Shown: in pieces, positions 39,101 to 50,038 of the stretch
How positions within the stretch are numbered: the stretch's first letter is position 1
Layout of the letters: each line of letters opens with the position of its first letter
From: Pleodorina starrii
Lineage: Eukaryota > Chlorophyta > Chlorophyceae > Chlamydomonadales > Volvocaceae
Direction of reading: 5' to 3'
DNA length: 64,000 bases
NCBI GenBank assembly: GCA_030267565.1
Contig: BRXU01000007.1
Span: forward strand, 3,162,001-3,226,000
Position numbers and translations under genes: made by a program
The notes under the pieces: model-generated
Database searches by the model: none
Told to the model about the DNA's origin: nothing
The model's input: only the letters and a program-made list of their open reading frames with translations

Positions 39101-42100
39101 TGGCGGCGGCGACGGCGACCATGGCGCTGTGCGTGAGGCCGCTGCTGCTGGCGCCGCCGGGATGGGAGGCCGCGACGGCGGCGGTGACGGCGGCGGTCGG
39201 CGGGGAGGGAGGGGAGGAGCGAGAGACGGTGGCGCAGGTGTGTGAGATGCGATGCGCTGCGATGCGAGGTTGTGTGTGTGTTTGTTCATGTGTGTGTTTT
39301 CGCGTTCTTGCCCTGCCTCTGACGACCTGCGCTGTGCTCGTCCGTTGCTCGGCGCGCCCTTGCGTCGTACGCCGTCGTACGCACGCACGCACATGCAGTT
39401 GGTTTCGGAGGCGCTCATGGCGGCGCTGCCCGGCCTGGACGCCAACGACGAGCCCAAGACCAACGCCGTACTGCAGCTGTACGTCTCCGTACTTTCCGCG
39501 CTGCCGCGGCTGCGCGGCGCCGGCGAGGAGGACGAGAGCGACGACGCGGCGGCGGCGCAAGAGGACGAGCAGCACGGCGGCGGCGAAGCCGCCGCCGCCG
39601 CCGAAGGCGGCGGCGGCAGCGGCGGCAGCGGCGGCGGAGCCGCCGCCGGCGGGCCCGAGCTTGCTCTGTCCCTGTATGTGGCGGAATGGGCTGAGGAGGT
39701 TTTGGAGCGATGTTTGGGGTTGCTGCAGAATCTGGACTCGGGTCCTGGTCACCGGGGCACGGACATGGCCTCCCGGGGCGGCTCGGGTGGCGCCAGCACA
39801 AGCTCCTTCCTGAGGGGGGTGAGAAGGGGGTGGCCTGGAGGGGGTGGGGGTGGCGTGGGGGGTAGGGAGGGGAGGGGAAGAGAGGGTATGTGGGTTTTGG
39901 AGTGTGTGTGGGGGGGACCGCCACGTAAGGAATGGAGGTGGCGTTGGCGAGCGGATTCGGCTTTTGAGGGGATTTCGGGGTTGCCAATACACCCGCATGT
40001 CCCCTCCCCAAGCCTGTCGACCCCGCCCAGTCGTCCCCCTCAACCCCTGCCTCAGCCCCTCTCACCACTCCCTCACGCACGTCCCCTCCGCCTTCCCCTT
40101 CGCCTCCCCCTCCCTCCCCCCTTACCTCACTCCGCCCCACCCCACCAACCCCTTTCCCCCTTCCTTCCGCCCTTCCACCCTGCCCCCGCTCCCTCCCTCA
40201 CCTCCCCAAGCCTCGCTCCCTGCTAGGTCCGCTGTGGCAGCTCCTCCTCCTCAAGGTCCGTCCCTCCGTCCGCATCGCCCTGCTGCACCGCCTGGCGGCC
40301 TTCGTGCTGGATGGCCCCGCGCACCCGGGGGTGGCGGTGGAGGTGGGCATAGTCGCAGCCGCGGCAGCGGCGGCGGCGCCGCGGGAGGCGATGCGGGCGC
40401 TGGTGCTGCCGCTGCTGGCGCGCGTGGAGGCGGAGGTGGAGGAGCTGCCGAAGATGGCGCCACCTTCGCCTCCTCCTCCTTCTCCTAGGGAAGAGGGGAG
40501 CCGGGGAGAGGCAGGTGAGGCCGGGGAATCGGGGGAAGGGGGCGAAGGAAGCCGCATGTAACCGCGAAGGAAGCGCCCCTTTCGCCCCCCTCATACCGAA
40601 CACACCGCCGCTGCTCTTATCGCCGCCCTGCGCTGCGCAGGCCCACCGCCACCCCCGCCGCCGCCTCCCGGCCCGGCGCCTCCTCCCCCCAGCTCCGGCC
40701 GCGAGTCCACCCTCCGCTACCACCTGGTGGTTCTGCTGGAGGCCATCCACCAACTACCTGCGGACCACCACCTACCGCTGCTGCCGGACACAACACAACA
40801 ACAACAACGCCATAACAACAACAAGGCGCAGCAAGCAGGAGGCTCCGCCGCCGCCGTCGCGGCTGCTGCTGTTGTTTCTCCGCCTGTCGGCAGCCTGGCG
40901 GGTCGTGTGTTGGGTCTGGTGGATGCGCTGATGGGGGTCAACAGTGTGTCGCTGCAGGAGGAGGCGTCCATGGTGGAGGGAACGATGGCGATGCAGCTGT
41001 CTAGGTGGGGAGGGGAGGAGGGGGTTGGGGGGGGGGAGGGTGTTCGTCACTGGCTGGCTGGCTGGCTGCCCCCTGACGGGGCTGTTCAGAGTTGTCGACC
41101 AACAGATGCCATAGAGCTAGTCAGAGGTCGCCCAACAGAGTGCACGCGTGGTTTGTCTTACAGGTATAAGTCTATTACCGGTAGCCACCTTCCCACCCCC
41201 CACCGCATCCATCAATCCCTCGACTTGGCCATGCTTGGACAGTCGGGGGAGGGAGGGAGGGAGGGAGGGAGGGGCTGAAGAGGCGATGTGTCTGGTTGCT
41301 GCAACAACCAGTGTTGATTTCGCATTTTTCGCATTCGTACACCTTTCCCCCCCACCCACCCGGGGGCACCTTGCTCAACAACGCCCCCAGTAATTCATTT
41401 TGTATATACGATAGAGGAGCATATCACTCCCTGACCCCCCCACCCCCCCCCCCCAACCCCCACCCCCCAACCGAATTCAGGTACTGGTTGGAGCCGTACC
41501 TTCCCTGGAGGAGCCGCTCCGGGGGAGTGCCGCTGGTGCCCGGGGGCCGGGGGGTGGAAATGTGGATCGACAAGTACGGCACCGGCTACCAGCCGCCCAG
41601 GTGAGGGACTGCAAAGAGGTGGCAGTTGGGATAAACGGTTGGGAGTTGAGGGTTAGCGGTTGGGGGTTAGCGGTTGGGAGCTGAGGGTAAGCGGTTGGGA
41701 GTTGGGGTTCGGGAGTACATACACATCCTCTCTCGACACCGCAACCGGCACTGGCCGGGTCGCATCCCCACTGCTGTCGTGTCCCATGTTCTGCAGGTGG
41801 CGCACCCCCACCCCCGCGCAAGTGGCCCTGGCCAACGCCATCGTCCAGCAGAGCCTGCTGGCACCCGCGCGGCGCCTGAGGGACCTGGTGGCCGGGGGGG
41901 CGGGGGCGGGGAGTGGGACGGGGGGTGGTGGAGGCGGAGGCGACGGTGGCGCCAAGTTGAGAATGCGCGCGGAGCTTCTCAGGGTGAGGATGGTTTCGGG
42001 GCGCGACGTTTGTTTGTGTATTGGGTTTCGGAGCGCGGTGTTTGTGTGTATGTATGGATGTATGTAATGTTTTGTTTGTGTGGGCGGGAAGGAGGGGTGT

Positions 42101-45100
42101 TTGTGGGGGGGGGGCGGCGGGGGGAAGAGAAAGGGGGATCTGGCCGACCCCTGGGTCGGTGGGCCTGGTTTGGCTCCTAACCCCCTCCTTTACTCCTGCC
42201 CATTCAGCTCCTCCTTCAGCTCATGGCCTCATGGCCTCATGCCGGTTGTTGTCATCGGCGGTTAGTGGCGGTTGGTGGCTGCAGTCGTCGCCCTCCCCTT
42301 CGCCCTCCCCTTCGCCCTCCCCCTACTCCGTGAACCTCGGGTCCATCCCAGTTCCATGCCACCACCCCCCATCATTTCCGGTTTCGCCAAATCCGATCCG
42401 ATTTCCGAATTTCGAATTCCGTTTTCCGATGACCGGAATCTGATTTGCAGATCGACGGTATGCTGAGCTTTCTGCCGACGCTGCGAGACTTTGCATTCGG
42501 TGACGTCGGCGGCGGCGCTGACGGCGGCGGGGGCGGCGGCGGTGGCGGCGGGGTGCCGCTGGCGGTGGTGGGCGGTATGGGGATGACGGTGGGCGAGCCG
42601 GGCGTGAGGGAGCAAGTGGCGCTGGTGCTGCGGGAGGTGACCAGGTGGGTGGCTCCCACCCCCCAAACCCACAGACCACCCCAAACCCCCAAACTCCCAC
42701 GGTTCCTTGTACATGACCCCCAGTCCCCCACCCACACACCCACACACCCGCCCCTCAAACCCCCTCCTCTCTCTCACACCCCCACGCCCCTCCCCCTCTC
42801 CCACCCACCCGCCCACCCACCGGCATCAGCGCTCTGCGCCACTCGGGCGACCCGGAGTTGCTCCAACTGGTGGGGCGGTGCAGCTCTGTGCTGCTGTGTG
42901 CCGGCAGCCTGCAGTACGTGAGGGCCACGGAGGGCGAGAAACACCAAAAGGGCACGAGCCACCTCTACGCGGACGCGTCGGCGGTGGCGGCGCTGGTGGT
43001 GCGTGGGGAGTGGAGGGGGGGGGAGGGGAGTGGGGAGGGGTGAGTGGTGGGGAGTGATGGAGTGGGGGAGTGTGGAGTGAAGGAGTGGAGGAGTGAAGGA
43101 GTGGGACACCCACCCCACAAAACCTTCCGGACTGCCGTACACCGTCGTACTGTCGTACCTGATCGTCGTACATACCCTCTGCTCGTTTCCCGCGCAGCCC
43201 GGTCTTATATGGCGGCGGCGCTACCCCCGCTGGCTGGTTGCAGCTCGGCTGGTCAACACTTTGACCGCCCGCGCCTCCGCTGCGCTGTTCCGCTCCTGGG
43301 CCACATCGGAGCGGCCGCAACTGACCAGCCTGGACCAGGTGCGTGGGTTTTAGGGCGGTTTTAGGGCCGTTTTAGGGCCCTTTTATGCTGTTTTAGGGTT
43401 TTTGTGTGAGGGGAAAGTCCTAGGGTTTTTGTGTAGTGGGGGGGGAAGACGTCCTTTCGGCCCCTTCCCGGGTTTCACACGCTGTCTTACTCCACTGCTC
43501 ACCCCCAACCCGCCCTCTCGCCCTCAACCCGCCCTCTGCCCCCACCCGCAGTTCCCGCCCGCCTACCTCTCCCTCCTCCACTCCCAGTGCCTACTGGCCC
43601 AGCACCCAAATACCCAAGTAGCCCGCAACGCCGCCGCCGCCGTCGACGTCGCCACCAAGCGATTCCCCTGCCTCGCGCCAGCCTTTCTGCCGTACTTTTT
43701 CGCCGCGCTGGCGAACGTGCCGTACGACATGCCGCCGACGGCGGACCCGCCGGCGGAGTTCTTCGCGGCGCTGCGCGCCGCCGCCTTTGGCGGCGGCGCC
43801 GAAGGCGCCGCCGCCGCCGCGGCAGCGGCGGCGGAGCCGCCGCCGGCGGCGGCGGCGGTGGAGGCGCCGCGCAGCGAGATCGAGCGCGATGGCCGCGTGG
43901 TGGGCTCCTGCTACGCGATCAATCAGACGCTGGGTTTCTGGCGCCTCATGTTCAGGTCGCCCGAATGGCTCGCGGCGACGCTGGCGACGCTGCTGGCGGG
44001 CCGCGCCCACAACGCCTCCGTACCGCAGAAGGCCCTGGGGGACCTGCTGCTGTCCTTCGCCGGCCGCTTCGTACACCCGCCCGCCATGTCGTACGACGAC
44101 GGCGGCGCCGCCGCCGCCGGCGGCGGCAGCGGAAAGGGATGGCTCTACGGCGATATGGTCCGTGCGCTGGTGGAGGTGGCGCGGCCGGGCGCGATGGCCC
44201 TACGCGGCGCGCCGTTCCGCTACACCATCATCGCCAATGCGATGCTGACGCTGATGCTGCCGTACCGGTACGGCAGCGCGGCGACGCCGGCTGGTGGCGG
44301 CGGCGGCGCGGGGTTGGAGGTGGTGGGGCTGATGTTTCGGCACCTGCTGGGGCTGTTGGTGGGCGCGGATGCATCGCAGCTGCGGCAGCTGGGGATGTCA
44401 GGTGGGTGGGTTGGGTTGGGTTGGGTTGGGTATGTGCGTGGGGCTGGGTTGTGGGTTGTGGGTTAGGTTGTGTCGTGCCGGATTTGGTTTGGGCTTTTGA
44501 GCGCATCCAGCACACAAAAGCCCCCTATGCCACACATGGAAAAGAGCAACGCAAACTTTGAAAACAACCCAAACCCCCAAAAAACCTGAAACAGCCCCAA
44601 AACCCCAATACCGCGGTATTCGGTCCACGCACACCCCCGCTCTCCTCCCCCCCCTAAAGGCACTTTCCTGCCGCTGTGCGTCGTGGTGGAGTACGGCGCT
44701 CCGCTGCCACAGCTGGTGGACGTACTGCGGGAGACAATCGCAGCGGCGGAGCCGCAGGAGACAATCGCACATGCCGCCGCTGGCGGCGCCGCCGCCGCTG
44801 GCGGCGGCGCCGCTAGCGGTGGCGGTGGCGGTGGCGGCGGTTGGGGTTCCCGGTTGCTGCACACGTTGATCCACAACCATTCGGAGTTGGACACGGCGGA
44901 GGCGATGAAGGACAAGCGGTACGGCGGCGGGCGGGCGGGTGCCGTACTCTTGCGTCTTGGTCGTACTACTGCCGTACTCTCGCCCCTCCCCCAATAATCT
45001 CTGTCTACGGCATCTCCCTCTTGTGTCGTTGTGTATGCGTGTGTGCGCGCTCTTGATCGTCGCGATGAACAGGAGAAGTGGGGAGATCGAGTAACCGCCC

Positions 45101-48100
45101 GCATTGAATGTGATGCCGTACTGTCGTACACCGTTCCGTACCGTCTTATACAGGGGCGCCAACCTCCTGTCGCTGCAGCAGCGCGTGCTCAACATGACGT
45201 TTGAGGAGATGACGGCGGGGCTGACGTCGGTGCCCCTGGAGCGCCTCTCCCGCTGGCCGAACGACGGGATGGCAGCGCCGGCGGCGGTCAAGGAGGGGTC
45301 GTTCGTGGTGACACACGCGCGGCTGGTGCAGCTGCTGGCGGCGGCGGCGCCGGAGGAGGTGTGTCCCTGTGTGTGCCTGTGTATGTGTGCCTGTGCGTGT
45401 GTGTGCGTGAAGGGCATGTACCCGACCACGTTCATCCCTGCCTCCCCCACCGGGTGACGTTCTCTGAGCAGCTGCTGGTAATGGCTTTTTGTTGCTGCCC
45501 CCTGCTACCCACTGCTGCCCCTTTGCTGCCCTTTACTGCCCCTCCTGCCTCTCCTGCCCCCTGCTGCCCCCTTTGCTGCCCTTGTCCGTACAGATGCTCT
45601 CCACGTTGCGGGCCCCCCTGGAGTCCCTCACCTCCCCCGAGCGCCTCGCCGCCGCCACCAGCGTATCCGATAAGGCCGAGATGGCGGCGGCGGCGGAGGC
45701 AGTGGCGGGGCTGCTGGCCAGCGGGGCACCCTGGGCGGGTACGGCAGGCGGTACGGCAGGTGGTGGTGGCGGCGGCGGCTGGATTCTGGCGGTGCTGGCG
45801 CGGGCGGTCCGGGGCACCAGCCTGGACATGTCGGAGAGCTGGGCGCTGTCGTACCGGTACGGTGTACGGTGTGTCGTACGGCGTCCATGATACAAAGCAC
45901 CCAGAATGACAACCCAATGATTTGACATGTTTGGAACCGTATTGAGGACGTCGCGTTGTGTTGTGTTGTGCTGTGTTGCGTCGAAATGGACCTCTGAGGC
46001 ATCCGCCCCCCCCTCCTCCCTCCGGTCCTACGCCCCTCGCTACGATTCTGATACGGTAGCCTCGGCCCCGAAGCCGCACCCCCCTTCCCCAGTTCCCACC
46101 CCCTTCTAATCCCCTTCCATTCCCTAAGCTCCCCTCCCTCCCTCCTCCCAGTATGCCCCATCAGCCCCTCCCAATCTGAACCCTAAAACAACCCCCTGTC
46201 CCCCTCTCCCTCCCAAACCCCCCACCCTCCCCTCACCCCCTCTCGGTCCCTCTCGTGCGCCGCGCGAGCAGCTACGCCGTGAAAGGCCTTTTGGATGGAC
46301 TATTCCCGGAGCGGCTGCACCCCGCGGCGCCGCCGACGCCGGGCCGCGCGCTGCCGCCGCGGCCGCCGCTGGCGGCGGGCCTGACGGCCGATGCCCTGGC
46401 GGCGGCGCTGGGCGATCTGCTCAGCATCCTCGTACCGGCGGCGGCGGCGGCTGCGCCGCCGCCAGCGGTGGCGGTGGCGGCCGCTGCCGCGGCGGCGGCG
46501 GTGGCGGAGCCGGCCGCCGCACCGGCGGCGGGCGGGGGTCTGCCGACGCGTATGAAGCGGCTCCGCTGTTTGGGTGCGGTGGTTCGGGAGTTGTCGGGTC
46601 TGGATCCGGCTCGGGAGCTACCGTTGCAGGTGAGGGTGAGGGGTGGGAGTGGGAGTTGGGCGGGGGGCGGATGGGGAAGAGGAAGAGGAGGCGGCGGCGG
46701 TGGCGGTGACCGACGGCGGCGGTGACGCCGCGCGCATTGTGCGGCGGCTCTCGTACTGTGCCCAATATTGGTCGGTCTCGAGATCGAGAGGCATTTGGAA
46801 ACCTGACTGAACTCTCTCCCGGAGATTACTGTATTGGAATCAGAATCAGCAAATTGGAATTGAACTTGATATGGACGCTTTGCATGAAGCTGCGTAGGCG
46901 AGAGGCCGGGAAGCGGAACACGTCGCAAAGCACTCGCTCTCTTAATCCCTTCGGTTCGAAACACCGCGCGCCGTCTCTGCTTGCTTTGCCGCATGTGCCA
47001 CACGTGCCGTACATTTTTTGCAGGTCCGCTGGTTCTGGAGCGCCCTGTTGGACGAGCTCCACGCCGCCGCCGCCTCCCCGGACTGCCTCAGCCTCCGAGA
47101 GCAGCTCCGGAACCTCATCACGGACGCGATTGCCTATTTTGGCGCCGCGGACGGTCTGTTGGACGCGATGCGGCAGCGGCAGCGGCAGCTGCCACAGGGC
47201 GGCGGCCGGGCGTCGCGGGGCGGCGGAAATGGCGGCAGTTCCCGTAACGGCAATGGCGGTACGACGGGCAACGGTAACGGTAACGGTGAGGGCGACCTGG
47301 TACACGTCAGCGCGGAGCCCAGCGGCATGTCGACGCCGGCCGAGGTGGAGGTGGAGGTGCGTTGGAGGGGTCGCGGTTGTGTGTGGTTGTGCCGGACCTC
47401 ACTCCTTGGCTCGCTTCGCAGTTGCCGCAGTTGCGTCTTTCTCGGGCTTCGAAACCGATTCTACCCCGGAGTGTTACCGCCTTTGTTGCCCTGGGTTGGA
47501 TCTGGCCCCACCATTCCGCGCCTCCTCTGCCCCCCTCCCCACCTCACCCCCGCCCCTGCGCAGCTCCCTGGCGCCACCGGCGGCGGCGATGCCGACGGCG
47601 GCGGCGGCGGCGGCGGTGGCGCGGTGCTGCTGATGCTGCCCGGCCGCCACCAGTCCCACCACGGCAGCCTGGCGGAGCTGCGCCGCCGCGCCGCCGGCCT
47701 GGCGCTGAGCCTGGCGACCAGATTCAACGCCGCGGCGATGCAAGTGCAGGACGCCCGCGCCGCGGAGGCGGCGCCGGCGGTGCCAGCGGCGGCGGCGGCA
47801 GCCGCCGCTGGCGCCGAAGGCGCGGCGGCTACGCCACCGCGCGCCAGCGGCGCCGCCGCCGCCGCCGACTCTCCGGCTTCCCGCGCCGCCACCGATGACC
47901 TCGTCCTCGTCGACGCCGCGGACGTGGCGTCGGTGTCGGCCTCCGAAACCACCTCCCCCGGCTGCGCGGCGGCGCCAATGGACGTGGACGTCGGTGCCGG
48001 CGGCGCCGCCGCCGCCGCCGCCGCCGCCGCTGCGGCCGCCGACAGCGGCGCCGCCGTGTCGCGGCTGGGTCTGGGTCTGGAGGTGTTGTTGGATGCGGCG

Positions 48101-49080
48101 GCGCGGCACCGCTCCCCGCGGCTGCGTGAGCTGGTGGTGGCTATGCTGCCGGGGCTGCTGCGGCTGCAGGATGTGGCGGGTGAGATTGAGGGAAGGAGGA
48201 GGGGACAGCAGGAGAGAAGAAGAGGGGAGGAGGGAGAGAGGAAGGGTGGAAGATTAGGGAAAGATGGGTGGAGAGGGAGAGGGAGGGAGGGAGGGAAAGA
48301 GGAGGAGCGGAGAAAGAGGAGGGAGAGGGAGATGGGAAGCTGAAGGTCGGTGTGGCGATGGTGGGGGTTGCGCAAGGAGGGGGGTTTGGAAGCCACGGCT
48401 GCAGGACGCGCGCGCAAAGCTGTGGGAGGGCATTTTGAGGGTTTGTGTGGGTTTGAGGGGTTTATGGGGAGCGCCGTCGGCATGGGCACAGCCGCACGGG
48501 ATTCGTCTAGCCCCTGGCCGCCCAACAACCGCCCTCCCTCCCGCCTCCCTCCGTGCGCTCGGGGGCCCTTGCCCTCCCTCCCCTTCCCCTTTCCCTCCCC
48601 CTCCCGCCACGCGCTCCGAAACCGCAACCCGCAACCCGCTTGGCCGCCCACCTCAGGGCCGGAGCTCCAGAAGTTCGCCCGGGAGCTTCAGGCAACACTG
48701 CTGGTGGTCCGCTGCCTCAGTCTCAACACCCACGCCGCGGGAGCCCCGCCCAGGTCCGCTGGCGGCGGCGGCGGTGGCGGCGGTGGCGGCGGCAGTGCGG
48801 TCATGTTGGCGGCGGCGCTTGACGCGCTCGCGGCGGCGTCCGTGGTGGAGGTCCCCTGGAGCGCCCGCGCCGCCGCGCTGTCGTACGCCCAGACGCTTTG
48901 GTTCCGCCACGCGCCGCTGCTGAGCGGCGAGCAGCTGCTGCGTCTCGAGGTGGGACACCTCCCCTGTTGGGGCCTGTGCTGGGGACTTGAGGTGGAGCCC
49001 CTCCTTCTTTGACTTCTCCCGATCGGTTTCTCCCTGACCCTCCCATTGTCGAATGTCGATCGAGTTGCCTGCCTGCATCC

Positions 49081-49128
<48 letters not shown>

Positions 49129-50038
49129 ACATGAGGGAAATGAGCCTTTCAGTCAACGATTTTTTGCTTGGGGGCTACGAAAGGATTTTTGGGGTTGCGG
49201 ACAGGGAGGGACGGAGGGAGGGAGGGACGGAGGGAGGGACTGAGGGACGGAGGGAGGGAGGGAAAGCAGCGTGTTGTGCACGACTTTTGATTCCGTACAC
49301 CCGCGGTTGGTCCCAACCTACCATCGGCAACCCAGCCCTGCCCATGCCCGCGCCCCAACCCGGCGACTGTTGTTATTACGGTAACCCCACCCAAGCAAGA
49401 ATCCTTCAAACACCGGCCTGATACCGGTAGCATGAAGACGACACGACATGACGCAACTTGATTTGGTGGATTGGTGCCCGCATTCCAAACCCGCTTTCCG
49501 TATTCAGGACGTGGTTTCGGCGCGGCTCCAGGACGCGAAGACCGAGGTCCGCTCTCTGGCGGCCGCCACGCTCTCGGGCCTCCTTCGCGGTACGGCACCG
49601 GAAGACGTGGAGGCGCTCCGGAACCGACTCCTGGAAAAGGCCGCCAGCCTCTTCGGCGGCGGCGGCGGCAGCCGCCGCCGCCGCCGCGGCGAAGCCGCGG
49701 CCGCGGCCGCAGCGGCGGCCGCGGCGGGAGCCGCCGCCTCCGTCAGCCCGCAGCAGCTGCAGCTTGAGAAGCTGGGATGCGTGGCGGGCCTGTCGGCGCT
49801 GCTGATGTCGTACCCGTACGACGTGCCGGCGTGGCTGCCGCCGGTGCTGATGGCGCTGGTGCGTGCCGCCGGTGGGTCGGAGCGCGACGGGTCGGTGCGT
49901 GGCGAGGCGGGTCGGGCGCTGGGTGAGTTCCGGAGGACACACGAGGCGGAGGCGATGGAGGAGCTGCGAGGGCGGATGGATGCAGACGACTGGGACAGCT
50001 TCACGCAGGCGACCGGAGGCGCGTCGTACTTCGTGTAG
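31532..50038 (+). CDS. PSME4: Proteasome activator PA200 / PSME4 (Blm10 family)
   Basis: HEAT-repeat cap that binds the ends of the 20S proteasome. Exons: 31532-31716, 31973-32075, 32350-32488, 32797-32995, 33431-33561, 33726-33871, 37630-37795, 38259-38657, 38978-39237, 39399-39818, 40241-40514, 40641-41004, 41481-41600, 41797-41983, 42451-42644, 42830-42998, 43198-43338, 43552-44401, 44660-44918, 45154-45358, 45594-45856, 46272-46629, 47024-47356, 47564-48179, 48657-48949, 49508-50038. All use GT-AG and phases agree; only the 39818/40241 junction is doubtful. The ATG sits in GCCATGG. The product is about 2,434 residues, against roughly 1,850 for the animal protein; Ala/Gly-rich inserts explain the excess. 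Family identity rests on YYHPSN before a G-x-W (exons 7-8), the terminal HEAT segment [23 protein letters not shown] and FRRTH near the C-terminus. The protein ends SYFV, so the penultimate Tyr of the HbYX proteasome-docking motif is Phe. Intron 6 holds a Ty3 element. Confidence 0.93.
33078..33109 (+). repeat. (GTGAAA)n repeat in PSME4 intron 4
   Basis: Five GTGAAA/GAAAGT units preceded by GAAATC units; intronic. Confidence 0.9.
34119..34123 (+). repeat. Target-site duplication GCTGG (left)
   Basis: GCTGG directly precedes the 5' LTR and recurs at 37490-37494 directly after the 3' LTR. A 5-bp duplication is normal for Ty3/gypsy integration. Confidence 0.92.
34124..34405 (+). repeat. 5' LTR of the Ty3 element
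   Basis: 282 bp, TGTTG...CAACA, identical by eye to 37208-37489. Bases 34164-34330 within it are the template for the inverted copy at 34416-34582. Confidence 0.95.
34406..34415 (+). other. Junction decamer after the 5' LTR, possible primer-binding-site remnant
   Basis: TCTTTGGTGT separates the LTR from the inverted LTR segment. It contains TGG, the start of most tRNA primer-binding sites, but the following bases belong to the inverted segment. Identity as a PBS is only a guess. Confidence 0.25.
34416..34582 (-). repeat. Perfect 167-bp inverted copy of LTR bases 34164-34330
   Basis: Compared base by base, this segment is the exact reverse complement of 34164-34330, with an 85-nt spacer (34331-34415). 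RNA from this region would fold into a 167-bp perfect duplex. Its right edge abuts the first retained RT codons at 34583. It occupies the place where gag, protease and the RT N-terminus should be. Confidence 0.95.
34583..37220 (+). pseudogene. pol: Ty3/gypsy pol fragment: RT (5'-truncated), RNase H, integrase, chromodomain
   Basis: Open from the junction at 34583 to TGA 37218-37220 inside the 3' LTR; the first ATG is 34602. Numbered from that ATG (872 residues): RT with the first catalytic Asp in [10 protein letters not shown] (about D39) and YLDD at 101-104; RNase H starting at VVSDAS (about D251); integrase with an HHCC zinc module ([10 protein letters not shown] ... CDTCQRTK) and a DDE core ([28 protein letters not shown]); a C-terminal chromodomain at about 800-860 ([13 protein letters not shown]). 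The frame has no internal stop or frameshift. RT motifs N-terminal to [15 protein letters not shown] are lost, so RT activity is doubtful, while integrase and chromodomain look intact. Chromodomains of this group steer integration toward marked chromatin. Confidence 0.93.
37193..37207 (+). other. Polypurine tract of the Ty3 element
   Basis: GGGGGAGGAGGCAGC directly precedes the 3' LTR, where the plus-strand primer is expected. It overlaps the end of the pol frame. Confidence 0.7.
37208..37489 (+). repeat. 3' LTR of the Ty3 element
   Basis: 282 bp, identical by eye to the 5' LTR and followed by the GCTGG duplication. Confidence 0.95.
37490..37494 (+). repeat. Target-site duplication GCTGG (right)
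   Basis: Matches 34119-34123; beyond it PSME4 intron 6 continues to the acceptor at 37629. Confidence 0.92.
38130..38174 (+). repeat. 12-bp minisatellite in PSME4 intron 7
   Basis: About four copies of GGGGGAGTGAGC in tandem. Confidence 0.9.
38721..38778 (+). repeat. 58-bp dispersed repeat, PSME4 intron 8 copy
   Basis: Near-identical to 17452-17509. It lies directly upstream of the triple intronic repeat 38806-38935. Contains CATTGTAACC, hence a TGTAA inside an intron. Confidence 0.85.
38806..38935 (+). repeat. Intronic GGAGCATATCACTCCCTGA repeat, three tandem units
   Basis: Three units of about 46 bp, each with ACTCATTTTTATA-AAAG, then GGAGCATATCACTCCCTGA (the third more diverged) and a C-rich stretch. 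They lie 40-170 nt before the acceptor at 38977 in PSME4 intron 8. Related to 3424-3470 and 41395-41445. Confidence 0.9.
41395..41445 (+). repeat. Intronic GGAGCATATCACTCCCTGA repeat, PSME4 intron 12
   Basis: TTTTGTATATACGATAGA followed by GGAGCATATCACTCCCTGA and a long C tract, about 40-85 nt before the acceptor at 41480. Same orientation as the other copies. Confidence 0.85.
41627..41715 (+). repeat. AGCGGTTGGGAGTTGAGGGTT-type tandem in PSME4 intron 13
   Basis: Four imperfect G/T-rich units containing CGGTTGGG lie between exons 13 and 14. Confidence 0.8.
43348..43398 (+). repeat. TTTTAGGG telomere-like motifs in PSME4 intron 17
   Basis: Perfect TTTTAGGG at 43348, 43359, 43370 and 43391, plus a degenerate unit at 43381. 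The first four units keep an 11-nt period because of 3-nt GC spacers. TTTTAGGG is the Chlamydomonas-type telomere repeat. Confidence 0.8.
49081..49128 (+). repeat. (GGCT)12 microsatellite in the last PSME4 intron
   Basis: Twelve uninterrupted GGCT units, followed about 80 bp later by GGGAGGGA-type runs (49206-49263). Confidence 0.95.

Noticed and set aside
40227..40240. Alternative start of PSME4 exon 11 at 40227 (adds PLWQ)
   Set aside because: It needs a phase-1 donor; the strong donor GTGAGA at 39819 gives phase 0, which fits the acceptor at 40240. A weak donor at 39787 would allow it, so transcript data should decide.
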